64,000 bases of DNA from the NCBI RefSeq assembly GCF_016127315.1, contig NZ_CP065997.1, positions 3,410,001 to 3,474,000 of the forward strand, given 5' to 3'. Under the pieces are notes generated by a model. That model was not told the DNA's origin and searched no databases. It saw nothing but the letters and a program-made list of their open reading frames with translations. Shown one piece after another: positions 53,382 through 62,656 of this stretch (within the stretch, counting starts at the first letter, position 1; every line of letters starts with the position of its first letter). The position numbers and the translations under genes were made by a program. Source of the stretch: Achromobacter deleyi (GTDB lineage: Bacteria > Pseudomonadota > Gammaproteobacteria > Burkholderiales > Burkholderiaceae_B).

Positions 53382-55826
53382 ATGAGAGCCATCGTGTCCC
53401 GCAAGCCGCAAGCCCCCGTGTCCCGACCCCTCCCGCGTCCCGCCCATCCGGCCGCGCCGCGTCCGCCCAGTCTCCAGGCCGCGCCGCGCCTGTTGCCGGC
53501 GCTGTTCGCCGCCGCCCTGTGGAGCGCCAGCGCCGCCGGCCCGCTGGCGCCCGTAGCGCTGGCCCAGTCAGCGCCAGCGGCGCGCAGCTACGACATCGCC
53601 GCCGGTCCGCTGGACGTGGTGTTGAGCCGCTACGCCGCCGCGGCCGACATCACCCTGTCGTTCAACGCCGACCAGACCCGCGGCCGCCAGTCCGCCGGCA
53701 TCCGTGGCGCCTATACGGTGGACGCCGGCCTGGCGCATCTGCTGGCCGGCAGCGGCCTGGAAGCGCGCCATCGGGGCGGCGGCAACTACGTGCTGCGCGA
53801 GGCGCCAGCCGCCGGCGTGTCCACGCTGCCCGCCGTGACCGTCACCGGCGAAACCGCCTTCAGCGCGGTGCCGGGCTATGCCGCCAGCCGCAGCGCCAGC
53901 GCCACCAAGACCGACACCCCGATCCTGGAGATCCCGCAGTCGGTCTCGGTGATCGGGCGCGAGGAAATGGAAGCGCGCGGCGTGCTCGACGTGATGGACG
54001 CGATCCAGTACACCCCGGGGGTGGCCGTCAACACCTACGGCCCCGACAACCGCGGCTGGGAATACATCAGCTTGCGCGGCTTCTCGACCTATAACGTGTC
54101 CATGCGCGACGGCCTGGCGCAGACCCCGTCCGGCGTCACCTACTATTCCACCGAGCCCTACGGCCTGGAACGCATCGAGGTGCTGCGCGGCCCGTCGTCG
54201 ATGACCTTCGGCCAGAGCGATGCCGGCGGCCTGCTCAACCGCGTCAGCAAGCTGCCCAACGGCGAGCGCATCCGCGAGGTCGAAGTCCAGTACGGCAGCT
54301 TCGAACGCAAGCAACTGGCATTCGACCTGGGCGATGCCTTCGGCGCTGGCGACGCGCTCAGCTACCGCCTGGTGGGCTTGGCGCTGGACAGCGACGACCA
54401 GGACAAATATCCCACCGGCGACAAGATCAATCGCAAGCGCCTGTACCTGGCGCCCTCGCTGCGCTGGCAGCCAAGCGCGGCCACGTCGCTGACGCTGCTG
54501 GGCGAATACATCAAGGACAAATCCGGCGAGGATCCCTACTACTTCGCCAAGGACTACAAGCTCACCGACGTCAAGATGGGCGACCCGGGCTTCAGCCGCA
54601 TCAACCGCGAGCAGTCCTCGATCGGCTACCAGCTCGAGCACCGCTTCAACGACGCCTGGACCTTCCGCCAGAACTTCCGCTACAGCCACCTCTCGCTCGA
54701 CCGCCGCGTGGTCTGGACCGACGAGGTCAACGAGGATGTCACCGCCATCACCCGGGTCGCCCGCAGCTGGGACGATCCGCTGAGCCAGTCCGTGCTGGAC
54801 ACGCAGATGCAGGGCAAGTTGCGGCTGGCCGGCGCCGAGCACACGGTGCTGTTCGGCTTCGACTGGAACGACCAGCGCGCCAGGGCCAACCGCTATATCG
54901 GCCCCGCGCCCGGCCTGGACCTGCTGAACCCGGTCTACGGGGTGCCGATCCCCACGCCCACCGATCCGCTCGCCAACTATCGCCAGACGATCCGCCAGGC
55001 CGGCCTCTACCTGCAGGACCAGATCAAGCTCGACGATCATTGGATCGTGACCTTGGGCGGACGCCAGGACCGCGTCACCTCCACCACCGACGACCGTCTC
55101 AACGGCACCTACACGCGGGTCCGCGACAACGCCTTCAGCGGCCGCGCCGGGTTGACCTACGTGGCCGACAATGGCGTGGCGCCGTATGTCAGCTACTCGG
55201 AATCGTTCCTGCCCAGCAGCGGCGTGGATGGCGACGGCAATCCCTTCAAGCCCAGCCGCGGCAAGCAGGTGGAAGTCGGCGTCAAATACCAGCCGGTGGG
55301 CTCGCGCAGCCTGTATACGCTGGCCGTGTTCGACCTGAACAAGACCAACATCGTCAGCTACAACCCCATCACCAACGAGCAGCGCCAGATCGGCAAACAG
55401 CGCGCGCGCGGCATCGAGTTCGAGGCCAAGGGCGAGCTGGCGCGCGGCCTGAACGTAGCGGCCTCCTACACCTGGCTCGACATCACCGTGCGCAACAGCG
55501 GCGACGCGCTGGAAGTGGGCAAGATCCCGATCGGCATCCCCAAGCAGACCGCGGCGCTGTGGCTGGACTACACGCTGGCCGAGGGCCTGGGCGTGGGCGG
55601 CGGCCTGCGCTATATCGGCCGGCGCCAGGATGACGAGCACAACACCACCAGCCGGCCCGGCGTGACGCTGGCCGACGCCGTCGTCCACTACGAGAAAGGT
55701 CCATGGCGGCTGGCCCTGAATGCCACCAACCTGTTCAACCGCGACTACTACTCGATCTGCTACATGGGCGAGTGCTATCGCGGCGCCGAGCGCACGCTGA
55801 TGCTGACGGCGCGCTATCGCTGGTAA
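53382..55826 (+). CDS. TonB-dependent ferric-siderophore receptor with signalling domain (FecA/FpvA-like)
   Basis: 814 residues from the ATG at 53382; a GTG at 53364 is possible and neither has a strong ribosome site. A long signal peptide ends near ALAQSAPAA. The STN signalling domain (about 60-120: SYDIAAGPLDVVLSRYAAAADIT) is followed by a TonB-box region (LPAVTVTGE), a plug with QSVSVIGREEMEARGV and a barrel ending in the C-terminal motif RTLMLTARYRW. The plug phrase GLERIEVLRGPSSMTFGQ is typical of siderophore receptors. It is the third gene of the sigma/anti-sigma/receptor locus. Confidence 0.93.
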   Translation: MRAIVSRKPQAPVSRPLPRPAHPAAPRPPSLQAAPRLLPALFAAALWSASAAGPLAPVALAQSAPAARSYDIAAGPLDVVLSRYAAAADITLSFNADQTRGRQSAGIRGAYTVDAGLAHLLAGSGLEARHRGGGNYVLREAPAAGVSTLPAVTVTGETAFSAVPGYAASRSASATKTDTPILEIPQSVSVIGREEMEARGVLDVMDAIQYTPGVAVNTYGPDNRGWEYISLRGFSTYNVSMRDGLAQTPSGVTYYSTEPYGLERIEVLRGPSSMTFGQSDAGGLLNRVSKLPNGERIREVEVQYGSFERKQLAFDLGDAFGAGDALSYRLVGLALDSDDQDKYPTGDKINRKRLYLAPSLRWQPSAATSLTLLGEYIKDKSGEDPYYFAKDYKLTDVKMGDPGFSRINREQSSIGYQLEHRFNDAWTFRQNFRYSHLSLDRRVVWTDEVNEDVTAITRVARSWDDPLSQSVLDTQMQGKLRLAGAEHTVLFGFDWNDQRARANRYIGPAPGLDLLNPVYGVPIPTPTDPLANYRQTIRQAGLYLQDQIKLDDHWIVTLGGRQDRVTSTTDDRLNGTYTRVRDNAFSGRAGLTYVADNGVAPYVSYSESFLPSSGVDGDGNPFKPSRGKQVEVGVKYQPVGSRSLYTLAVFDLNKTNIVSYNPITNEQRQIGKQRARGIEFEAKGELARGLNVAASYTWLDITVRNSGDALEVGKIPIGIPKQTAALWLDYTLAEGLGVGGGLRYIGRRQDDEHNTTSRPGVTLADAVVHYEKGPWRLALNATNLFNRDYYSICYMGECYRGAERTLMLTARYRW

Positions 55827-56029
55827 GGCCCGCGCTGCGGCTGGGCGCGCGGCAGGGGACCGCGCGCGCCTGACCGCTCACCGGACAGGATTTCACCGCC
55901 GCCGCGCCGCCCGCATATAGCCGGGAGTAATATGGCGCGTCTGGCGGCCGGCTTCCGTCTCCTCGCATCCCTCGTGGTGTCTGCACCGAAGCGCCCCAGC
56001 GCGACAAGAAGACACAAGGAGAGAGGCAA

Positions 56030-57301
56030 GTGGAGAAGCAAGAATCGGCCGGCTGGTATTTCGGCTGGAACATCGTCGGCGCCGCCACGGTCCTGACGCT
56101 GTTGACGGTGGGGCTGCGCATGGGCATCGGCCCGTTTTTCCTGCCCATGGCGGACGGCCTGGGTTTTTCGCGCAGCCTGCTGTCGGGCATCGTCGCGGCC
56201 GGCATGCTGTGCTACGGCCTGGCGATGCCGCTGGCCGGCTACCTGGTCAGCACCCGCGGCACCCGCTTCGTGCTGTTGACCGGCGCCGCCATCGTGGTGG
56301 CCTCGTCCATCTGGACCGTCTTCGCGCGCGGTCCCATCGAATTCCTGCTGGCCTTCGGCGTGGCCCTGTCGGTCGGCCTGGCCTTCACCAGCCCGGTGGC
56401 GCTGACCCCGGTGATCAGCCGCTGGTTCACCCGCCAGCGCGGCATGGCGCTGTTCTTCCTGTCCACCGGGTCCATGGCCGGCATCGCCTTGATGACCCCG
56501 ACGCTCACCTTCGCCATCAGCGCGGTCGGCTGGCGCGAAACGCTGCTGGCCTTCGCCGCCCTGTTCGCGCTGCTGACCGTGCCGGTGGCCTTGTTCGTCA
56601 TGCGCGACCAGGCGCCCGAGCACACCGACCTGCTGCCGCACCAGATCGTCGAGAAAAAATCCGCCTCGCGGCCCGCCGCCAAGGGCCCCGAGCCGCGCGT
56701 CAAGGACGCCGTGCGCACGCTGCCGTTCTGGCAGGTGGCGCTGGGCCTGTTCGCCTGTGGCTTCAGCATGAACCTGCTGGGCACGCACGGCATGCCCATG
56801 CTGATGGACCATGGTTTCGACGCCACCACCAGTTCGCTCGGCATCGGCCTGATCGGCCTGGTGGCGATCTTCAGCACCCTGGTGCTGGGACGCATGTCGG
56901 ATCAGGTCGAGCGGCGCAACATCCTGGCCGTCATCTACCTGGTGCGCGGGCTGGGGTTCTTCGCGCTGGTCATGGTCGGCGCGCATTGGGAACTGTACGC
57001 GGCGGCCACCATTGGCGGCATCGTCTGGGCCGGCAGCATCGCGCTGTCCTCGGCCATCCTGGCCGACGTCTATGGCGTGCGCCTGGTGGGCGTGCTGTAC
57101 GGCCTGACCTACCTGGGCCACCAGATCGGCGGCATGATCAGTTCCTGGCTGGGCGGCTGGGCCTTCGAGGCCTTCCATACCCACTGGGTGGCGTTCGGCG
57201 CGGCCGGCGCCCTGTTGCTGCTGGCCGCGGCCATCTCCCTGCAACTGCCGCGGCGCGGCGCCTTGCGCGCCGTGCCGGCGATGGCGGCGGGCGGGCGCTG
57301 A
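56030..57301 (+). CDS. MFS transporter (OFA/monocarboxylate-like)
   Basis: 423 residues from GTG 56030, preceded by AAGGAGAGAGG. Twelve membrane segments in two halves, with the central loop at about 200-225 (EKKSASRPAAKG). SWYFGWNIVGAATV-like opening and TPVISRWFTRQRGMAL, the conserved MFS loop, point to the OFA/MCT group that carries small carboxylic acids. It ends in an inverted repeat shared with the convergent dehydrogenase gene. The substrate is unknown. Confidence 0.87.
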   Translation: MEKQESAGWYFGWNIVGAATVLTLLTVGLRMGIGPFFLPMADGLGFSRSLLSGIVAAGMLCYGLAMPLAGYLVSTRGTRFVLLTGAAIVVASSIWTVFARGPIEFLLAFGVALSVGLAFTSPVALTPVISRWFTRQRGMALFFLSTGSMAGIALMTPTLTFAISAVGWRETLLAFAALFALLTVPVALFVMRDQAPEHTDLLPHQIVEKKSASRPAAKGPEPRVKDAVRTLPFWQVALGLFACGFSMNLLGTHGMPMLMDHGFDATTSSLGIGLIGLVAIFSTLVLGRMSDQVERRNILAVIYLVRGLGFFALVMVGAHWELYAAATIGGIVWAGSIALSSAILADVYGVRLVGVLYGLTYLGHQIGGMISSWLGGWAFEAFHTHWVAFGAAGALLLLAAAISLQLPRRGALRAVPAMAAGGR

Positions 57302-57326
57302 GCCCGCGCCGCCGTCAGGCTCAGCG
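57296..57326. terminator. inverted repeat across two convergent stops
   Basis: CGCTGAGCC (57296-57304) and GGCTCAGCG (57318-57326) with a 13-base loop span both stop codons (MFS at 57299-57301 and dehydrogenase at 57321-57323). It may act as a bidirectional hairpin; no U-run. Confidence 0.45.
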
Positions 57327-58193
57327 GTCCTTCAGCAGCGACACCAGCTCGGGCACGTAGCGTTCGCCGCCGCCCTGGCTGACCGCCTGGTCGTACGTGT
57401 GCTGCACGGCGGCGCCGATCTCGCGCACGGCGCCGGTCTCGGCGGCCATCGTGTTGTAGTACGACAGGTCCTTTTGCGCGTTCGACATGAAAAAGCGCAG
57501 CGACGACGGATCCTGCTCCAGCAGATACGGCTTGAGGCGCTCCAGCGCCACGCCGCCGCCGCCGCCCTTGGCCAGCACCTCGGCGAACACCGCCGGGTCG
57601 ATGTCGGCGCGCAGCGCGCAGGCGGCTGCTTCGGCCAGCAGCGCGATCGCGCCCAGCGACACGTAGTTGTGCAGCAGCTTCATGCGATGGCCCGCGCCCA
57701 CCGGGCCGGCGTGCGCGATGTTCTCGGCAAAGCACGCCAGGATCGGCTTGCATTCCTCGAACAGCGCGGCGTCGCCGCCCACCAGCAGGTTCAGGCGGCC
57801 TTCGGCGGCTTCCTTCGGCGTGCGCGTCATGGGGGCGTCGAGGAAACGGCCGCCCTTCTCGGTGACCGCCTCGGCCACCTTGACGGTGGAGGAGGGGATC
57901 GCCGTCGAGCAGTCGATGATCACCGTGCCCGGGCGCAGGCCTTCCAGCACGCCGGCCGGCGACAGCAGCACCGCCTCGACCTGCGGGCTGCCCGTGACGC
58001 ACAGGATGATCACGTCGGACTGCGCCGCCAGCGTGGCGCCGTCGGCGCAGCTGGTGGCGCCCGCCGCCTTCAGGGCGTCCAGCGGCTGGTTGCCCGGATG
58101 CTCCAGCACCGTCAGCGTGTGACCGTGCTTGACCAGATTGCTTGCGATGCCATGGCCCATCAGGCCGATGCCCACCATACCGATTTTTGCCAT
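57321..58193 (-). CDS. 3-hydroxyisobutyrate / tartronate-semialdehyde type dehydrogenase
   Basis: 290 residues from the ATG at 58193, with GGAG 9 bases upstream; an in-frame ATG at 58214 would add seven residues. The NAD(P) fold starts KIGMVGIGLMGHGIASNLV, the substrate motif is FLDAPMTRTPKEA, and the catalytic Lys172 lies in GHRMKLLHNY. It acts on a beta-hydroxy acid. The FAH-family and AraC genes upstream on the same strand suggest one catabolic unit. The exact substrate is unknown. Confidence 0.87.
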   Translation of the reverse strand: MAKIGMVGIGLMGHGIASNLVKHGHTLTVLEHPGNQPLDALKAAGATSCADGATLAAQSDVIILCVTGSPQVEAVLLSPAGVLEGLRPGTVIIDCSTAIPSSTVKVAEAVTEKGGRFLDAPMTRTPKEAAEGRLNLLVGGDAALFEECKPILACFAENIAHAGPVGAGHRMKLLHNYVSLGAIALLAEAAACALRADIDPAVFAEVLAKGGGGGVALERLKPYLLEQDPSSLRFFMSNAQKDLSYYNTMAAETGAVREIGAAVQHTYDQAVSQGGGERYVPELVSLLKDR

Positions 58194-58320
58194 CTTCCAC
58201 TGCTCCTGCCACACGGGCTGTTTGTTATGGCGTAAATCTTACTCTCAGATCCGCGAGGGTCCGGCCGCCGCACCGTCGTGGGGCGCGCCAACGCGGCCCT
58301 TGCCGGACCGCCTTACGGCG

Positions 58321-58345
58321 CCCCGCCGCATGCCGGGCGGCGGGG
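58321..58345. terminator. GC hairpin downstream of the FAH-family gene
   Basis: CCCCGCCGC and GCGGCGGGG arms with a 7-base loop, 55-79 bases past the stop of the leftward FAH gene. No U-run is present. The rest of 58215-58399 holds only the start region of the dehydrogenase gene. Confidence 0.45.
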
Positions 58346-58399
58346 CGTCAGGACCAGGCTGGCGCCGGGGAGGGCGGCAGGGCCAGCCTGTGCCGCGCA

Positions 58400-59107
58400 T
58401 CACACGATGCGGATGCTCAGTTCCGGCAGGCCGTCCACGTGCGCCACGATCACGTCGCCGCGCACCACCGGGCCCACGTTCTCCGGCGTGCCGGAATAGA
58501 TCACGTCGCCCGGGAACAGCTCGAACGCCTGCGACAGCCGCGAGATCTGCTCGGCCACCGACCAGATCATGTGCGACAGCGTCGCCTGCTGCTTGCGCTC
58601 GCCATTGACCGCCAGCCAGATGTCGCCTTCGCGGTAGTGGCCGGTCTGGGCCACCGGATGGATCGGGCCGATCGGCGCCGCGTGGTCGAAGCTCTTGCCG
58701 ATTTCCCACGGCTTCTTCTGGTCGCCCATGCCGCGTTGCAGGTCGCGCCGCGTCATGTCCAGTCCCAGCGCGTAGCCGTAGACGCAGTCCAGCGCCTGGT
58801 CCAGGGGAATGTCGCGGCCGCCCTTGGACAGCGCCGCCACCAGCTCCACCTCGTAGTGGTAGTTCTGGGTCAGCGGCGGGTAGGGATGGTCGGCCACCGT
58901 GTCCGGCAGCACCACCTGGATCGCGTCCGTCGGCTTCTGGAAGAAAAACGGCGGCTCGCGGCTCGGGTCCGAACCCATTTCGATGGCGTGCGCGGCGTAG
59001 TTGCGGCCGATGCAATAGATGCGGCGCACCGGAAAGCGCAGGTCGCTGCCGGCGATCGGCACGGTGGTCTGCGCCACGGCAAACGGGGTCTGGACGGCTT
59101 GGGTCAT
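58400..59107 (-). CDS. fumarylacetoacetate hydrolase-family protein (fumarylpyruvate hydrolase-like)
   Basis: 235 residues. The metal-binding acidic residues lie in YHYEVELVAAL and the active-site region RIYCIGRNYAAHAIEMG is that of small FAH enzymes such as fumarylpyruvate or acylpyruvate hydrolase. The core continues with YGYALGLDMTRRDLQ and ends with VIYSGTPENVGPVVRGD, the family's C-terminal signature. It cleaves a carbon-carbon bond in a beta-diketone intermediate of aromatic or dicarboxylate breakdown. It lies 70 bases after the AraC gene. Confidence 0.87.
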   Translation of the reverse strand: MTQAVQTPFAVAQTTVPIAGSDLRFPVRRIYCIGRNYAAHAIEMGSDPSREPPFFFQKPTDAIQVVLPDTVADHPYPPLTQNYHYEVELVAALSKGGRDIPLDQALDCVYGYALGLDMTRRDLQRGMGDQKKPWEIGKSFDHAAPIGPIHPVAQTGHYREGDIWLAVNGERKQQATLSHMIWSVAEQISRLSQAFELFPGDVIYSGTPENVGPVVRGDVIVAHVDGLPELSIRIV

Positions 59108-59177
59108 CGCGGGTCTCCTGAAGGTTGCGAGGTCCAGGCCAGCTTACGGCCGCCCCGCCCGCCCCGGCAGGAGACGT

Positions 59178-60101
59178 TTACGCAATCCCTGGACGATTCC
59201 GCGTATCCGCCTCGCCGCCGCGCAGGCGCTCGCGGTAACCGGTCGGGCTGACCCCTTCCAGCTGGCGGAAGCGGCGCGAGAAATACGCCTCGTCCGCGAA
59301 ACCGGCGGCATGCGCCACCTGCGCCACCGTGCGCGCCGTATGCGCCAGCAGGTCGCGCGCCAGCGCCATGCGGCGCTCGGCCACCAGTTCGGTGAAGGTC
59401 TTGCCGGTTTCCTTCTTCAGCAGGTGCGCCAGGTAATTGGGCGACAGAAACGCCGCCGCCGCCGCGTCGTTCAGCGTCAGGTTCTCGGCCAGGTGCGCGC
59501 CGATGTGCGCCAGCACCCGCCGCACGCTCTCGCGCCGGCTGCTGCCCGCGTGGTGCCGCGCCAGGTGCAGCAGGTCGGTCTCGTAGCGCCCGCAGGCCAG
59601 TCCGATCAGCTGCAGCAGCAGGCCGCGTATGGTCGTCGACGAACCGAAGCCGCGGCGCCGGTTCTCGTCCATCAGGCGTCCGATCAGCGCCTCGGCCTGC
59701 GCCAGCCCGTCCTCGTCCAGCGCGAAATCCAGGTACTCCTGGAACAGGAACGGCGCCAGCGCCGGCGCCTGCGACACCGGCACCTCCTCCAGGTCCAGCG
59801 GATCGACCGCCAGCTCCGGCCACAGGAAACGCTGCGCGAAGTTGATGATGACGTAGCGCGCGCCCGGCGGATGCGGCACCAGGTGCACCCGGTACGGCAG
59901 CACGAAACTCATCCCGCCGCGCGGAAACGGCCGGGTGGTGCCGCTGATGGTCTGGCGCGTGTCGCCCTCCAGGTTCACCTGGATCTGGAAATACTCATGG
60001 CGGTGCGGCTGCTCCAGCGGCTCGCGCACCTGCTGCGCGCGGATGTCGAAATCGAAGTAGTCCGCGCGCTCGGCCATGCCGTAGGTCTTGATGGGGGTCA
60101 T
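59178..60101 (-). CDS. AraC-family transcriptional regulator
   Basis: 307 residues. The N-terminal AraC-binding-like cupin (about 20-140: RHEYFQIQVNLEGDTRQ) senses a small ligand. The C-terminal double helix-turn-helix (about 200-300) has LNDAAAAAFLSPNYLAHLLKKETG and VAQVAHAAGFADEAYFSRRFR, then SPTGYRERL. It is upstream of the FAH and dehydrogenase genes on the same strand and probably controls them. A long gap to the divergent thioesterase (171 bases) may hold the promoters. Confidence 0.92.
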   Translation of the reverse strand: MTPIKTYGMAERADYFDFDIRAQQVREPLEQPHRHEYFQIQVNLEGDTRQTISGTTRPFPRGGMSFVLPYRVHLVPHPPGARYVIINFAQRFLWPELAVDPLDLEEVPVSQAPALAPFLFQEYLDFALDEDGLAQAEALIGRLMDENRRRGFGSSTTIRGLLLQLIGLACGRYETDLLHLARHHAGSSRRESVRRVLAHIGAHLAENLTLNDAAAAAFLSPNYLAHLLKKETGKTFTELVAERRMALARDLLAHTARTVAQVAHAAGFADEAYFSRRFRQLEGVSPTGYRERLRGGEADTRNRPGIA

Positions 60102-60272
60102 GCGGGCGGTCGGGAAACGGGCAATTGCATGGGCAGACTGTAGCGCCGGCGCGACGCCCGCGCCAGTTGCGCACGATATTGTCCGCTCACCGGTCGGCCC
60201 GGGCCCGCGCTGGCGCGCGCCGCCCGCTTTGCGCTACCGTGGGGCATTGCGCAGCGCACACTCCCCATCGCC

Positions 60273-60701
60273 ATGACAGACACCATTCCCGCCGGCTTCG
60301 CGCCCTGGCTCCCCAGCAGCCAATTCATGCGCCACCTGGCGGACCTGGGTGGCTTCTACCGGCGCGAGGCCGACGACGTGCTGGCCATGCGCGTCGGCCC
60401 GGCCCACGGCAACATGCACGGCATGGCCCACGGCGGCCTGCTCGCCACCCTGGCCGACAGCGCCCTCGGCTTCGTCATCGCCCACCAGTGTCAGGCCTCG
60501 GTCGTCACCGCCCAGATGTCGGTCGAATACCTCAACGCCGTCATGCCCGGCGACTGGCTCGAAGCCCACGTCACCATCGACAAGCGCGGCAAGCGCCTGA
60601 TCTACGCCACCTGCCACCTGAAAGTGGACGAGCGCCTGGTGCTCAAGGCCAGCGCCGTCTTCGCCGTGCGCCAGGCGGCGGTGCCGACCTCGGACGGTTG
60701 A
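60273..60701 (+). CDS. PaaI-family hotdog-fold thioesterase
   Basis: 142 residues. The hotdog signature GNMHGMAHGGLLATLADSA carries the catalytic Asp-equivalent and Gly-rich loop, and YLNAVMPGDWLEAHVTIDKRGKRL forms the central strands. It probably hydrolyses an acyl-CoA, such as a phenylacetyl- or hydroxybenzoyl-CoA. It is divergent from the AraC gene and convergent with the cardiolipin synthase gene. Confidence 0.88.
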   Translation: MTDTIPAGFAPWLPSSQFMRHLADLGGFYRREADDVLAMRVGPAHGNMHGMAHGGLLATLADSALGFVIAHQCQASVVTAQMSVEYLNAVMPGDWLEAHVTIDKRGKRLIYATCHLKVDERLVLKASAVFAVRQAAVPTSDG

Positions 60702-60812
60702 TCTACCGCCTATCCATGTGCAATCGGCGGCCCAGGGGCCGCCGATCGGTTCTCGTGCGCGGGCCGCGCCACCCGGCCCATGGGCCGCGGATACGGCGTC
60801 GCCCAGCCAGGC

Positions 60813-62270
60813 CTACAGATACGGCGTCGCCAGCCAGATCACCTTGTTGCGCAGCCGCTTGGCGAACGGCGCCTGCAGCAGCTCTTCCAGCGTCTGGCGG
60901 CGCGCCCCGGCCACCTGCGCGTCGATCCGGGCGCCCACCCAGCGCGCCACGTCCACGTCGTAGATTTCCGTGTCCAGCTCGAAATTGAGCCGCAGGCTGC
61001 GCGGGTCCAGGTTCGACGACCCCACGTAGGCCCAACCGTCGTCCACCGTCATCAGCTTCGAGTGGTCGAACGCCCCTTGCGAGCGCCACACCCGGCAACC
61101 CGTGCGCACCACCTGGTCCAGCTGCGCCGTCATGGCGTAATCGACCAGCCGCAGGTTGTTCTTGCCCGGAATCACGATATCCACCACCACCCCGCGCCGC
61201 GCCGCCGTCGCCAGCGCCCCGATCAGCGGCTGGTCCGGCAGGAAGTAGGGCGACTGGATCCGCACGTGCCGCTGCGCCACCGCCAGCGCGCCCAGCAGGA
61301 TGCTGTGCGCGCTGCCCAGGGCGCGGTCCGGCCCAGACGGCACGCAGCGCATCGGCACCGCCCCATGCGGCGGCTGCGCCTGCGGATCGAACCACGGCTG
61401 CGCCGGCAGCGACTCATGCGTCGTGAAATTCCAATCGTGCGCGAACACCGACATCAGCTGCGTCACGATCGGCCCTTCCACCCGGAAATGCGTATCGACA
61501 TTGGTCGCCGCGCCCGACAACGCCGTCACGAACGCCGCCCGCACATTCATGCCGCCGGTGAAGCCGACGCGCCCGTCCACCACCAGCACCTTGCGGTGGC
61601 TGCGCAGGTTGGCGTACGGCATGCGCAGCACCCCCAGCGGATTGGTCATGAAGCGCGCCACCGGCACCCCGCCGCGCGCCAGCATCCGCACGATCGGCGG
61701 CCGCGAATACTTGGCGCCGATCGCGTCGATCAGCACCCGCACCTGCACCCCGCGTTCCTGCGCCTCGATCAGCGCCTGCGCCATCTCACGCCCGATCGCG
61801 TCGTTGTCGAAGATATAACTCTGCATCGCCACCGCGTGCCGCGCCTCGCGGATCGCCTGCAGCATCGCCGGATAGGCCTCGTCGCCGCCGGCCAGTGGCC
61901 GCACCGCGTTGCCGCCCAGCAGCCGGAAGCGGCTGACCCGGTCGCCCAGCACCTTCAGCGACGCGAACTGCGGGCCCGAGATCGGCGCCACGTCTACGCT
62001 CGGCGTCTCCACCAGCGCCGCGTCCACCAGCATCGCCTCGTCGCGCTGCTGCGACAGCCGCGTCTTGCGGATCCGGTTGATCCCCGCCACGAAATAGACG
62101 GCCGCCCCGAACAGCGGCGAAAACAGCGCCAGCCCGACCCAGCCGATGGCCGACCGCACATCCTGCTTGGTCATGGCCGCATGCACCGCCGCGCCCGCGC
62201 CCGCCACCACGCTGATGGTGAACACCATGTGGGGCCAGTAATCGATTAGTAGTTGGTGTATGCGATCCAT
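60813..62270 (-). CDS. cls: cardiolipin synthase (phospholipase D family)
   Basis: 485 residues from the ATG at 62270. Two N-terminal membrane segments (about 12-33 and 42-62) precede two phospholipase D domains, each with an HKD motif: HRKVLVVDGRVGFTGG and HSKLMTVDDGWAYVGSSN. These catalyse transfer of a phosphatidyl group to make cardiolipin in the inner membrane. The length matches bacterial ClsA. Residues upstream of 62270 (Pro/Gly/Ser-rich) are not conserved. Confidence 0.92.
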   Translation of the reverse strand: MDRIHQLLIDYWPHMVFTISVVAGAGAAVHAAMTKQDVRSAIGWVGLALFSPLFGAAVYFVAGINRIRKTRLSQQRDEAMLVDAALVETPSVDVAPISGPQFASLKVLGDRVSRFRLLGGNAVRPLAGGDEAYPAMLQAIREARHAVAMQSYIFDNDAIGREMAQALIEAQERGVQVRVLIDAIGAKYSRPPIVRMLARGGVPVARFMTNPLGVLRMPYANLRSHRKVLVVDGRVGFTGGMNVRAAFVTALSGAATNVDTHFRVEGPIVTQLMSVFAHDWNFTTHESLPAQPWFDPQAQPPHGAVPMRCVPSGPDRALGSAHSILLGALAVAQRHVRIQSPYFLPDQPLIGALATAARRGVVVDIVIPGKNNLRLVDYAMTAQLDQVVRTGCRVWRSQGAFDHSKLMTVDDGWAYVGSSNLDPRSLRLNFELDTEIYDVDVARWVGARIDAQVAGARRQTLEELLQAPFAKRLRNKVIWLATPYL

Positions 62271-62397
62271 AGCGACGGCGAAGCGCGGGCCTCCAGAGGG
62301 TGATCCGAGCGCCAAGGATAGCAAGGTCGACGGTGGCGGCAAATCCGGCCGGCTCGGGCCGTTGGCCGCGGCGGATCGCTGGCGGGGGACAGACCGT

Positions 62398-62427
62398 TTT
62401 ACACAGCCCGAAAAATCGTGCTATAGT
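62398..62427 (+). promoter_or_regulatory. promoter of tRNA-His
   Basis: TTTACA (-35, 62398-62403), 18 bases, TATAGT (-10, 62422-62427). The transcription start would be near 62434, giving a leader of about 57 bases before the tRNA. The region 62271-62397 shows no gene. Confidence 0.75.
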
Positions 62428-62490
62428 TCGGCCTCTTCGCGGTTGGACACGGAAACAACGGGTTCGGCGGCAAAGAGAAACACCCCAGTG

Positions 62491-62566
62491 GTGGCTGTAG
62501 CTCAGTTGGTAGAGTCCTGGATTGTGATTCCAGTTGTCGTGGGTTCGAGTCCCATCAGCCACCCCA
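62491..62566 (+). tRNA. tRNA-His (anticodon GTG)
   Basis: 76-base cloverleaf. The acceptor GTGGCTG pairs with CAGCCAC, D-arm GCTC...GAGT, anticodon stem CTGGA/TCCAG with loop TTGTGAT (GTG), T-arm GTGGG TTCGAGT CCCAT, encoded CCA. The extra G at 62490 (position -1) is typical of histidine tRNAs. It is the attachment-side end of the integrated element that follows. Confidence 0.97.
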
Positions 62567-62583
62567 AGAATTCAAATGAAATC

Positions 62584-62616
62584 AGGCACTTACGCGAAAG
62601 CGGAGTGCCTTTTTTC
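62584..62616 (+). terminator. intrinsic terminator after tRNA-His
   Basis: AGGCACT (62584-62590) and AGTGCCT (62604-62610) with an inner CGC/GCG pairing, followed by six T residues. It ends the rightward tRNA-His transcript. Part of the stem lies in the element's flank motif, so the element has brought or replaced the terminator. Confidence 0.85.
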
Positions 62617-62656
62617 ATTCCCGAATGGTGGCAAGATCCGACGATGGTGGCATGCG

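Noticed and set aside
53568..55688. 706-residue leftward frame opposite the TonB receptor gene
   Set aside because: Antisense shadow; the receptor's STN, plug and barrel motifs are intact on the plus strand.
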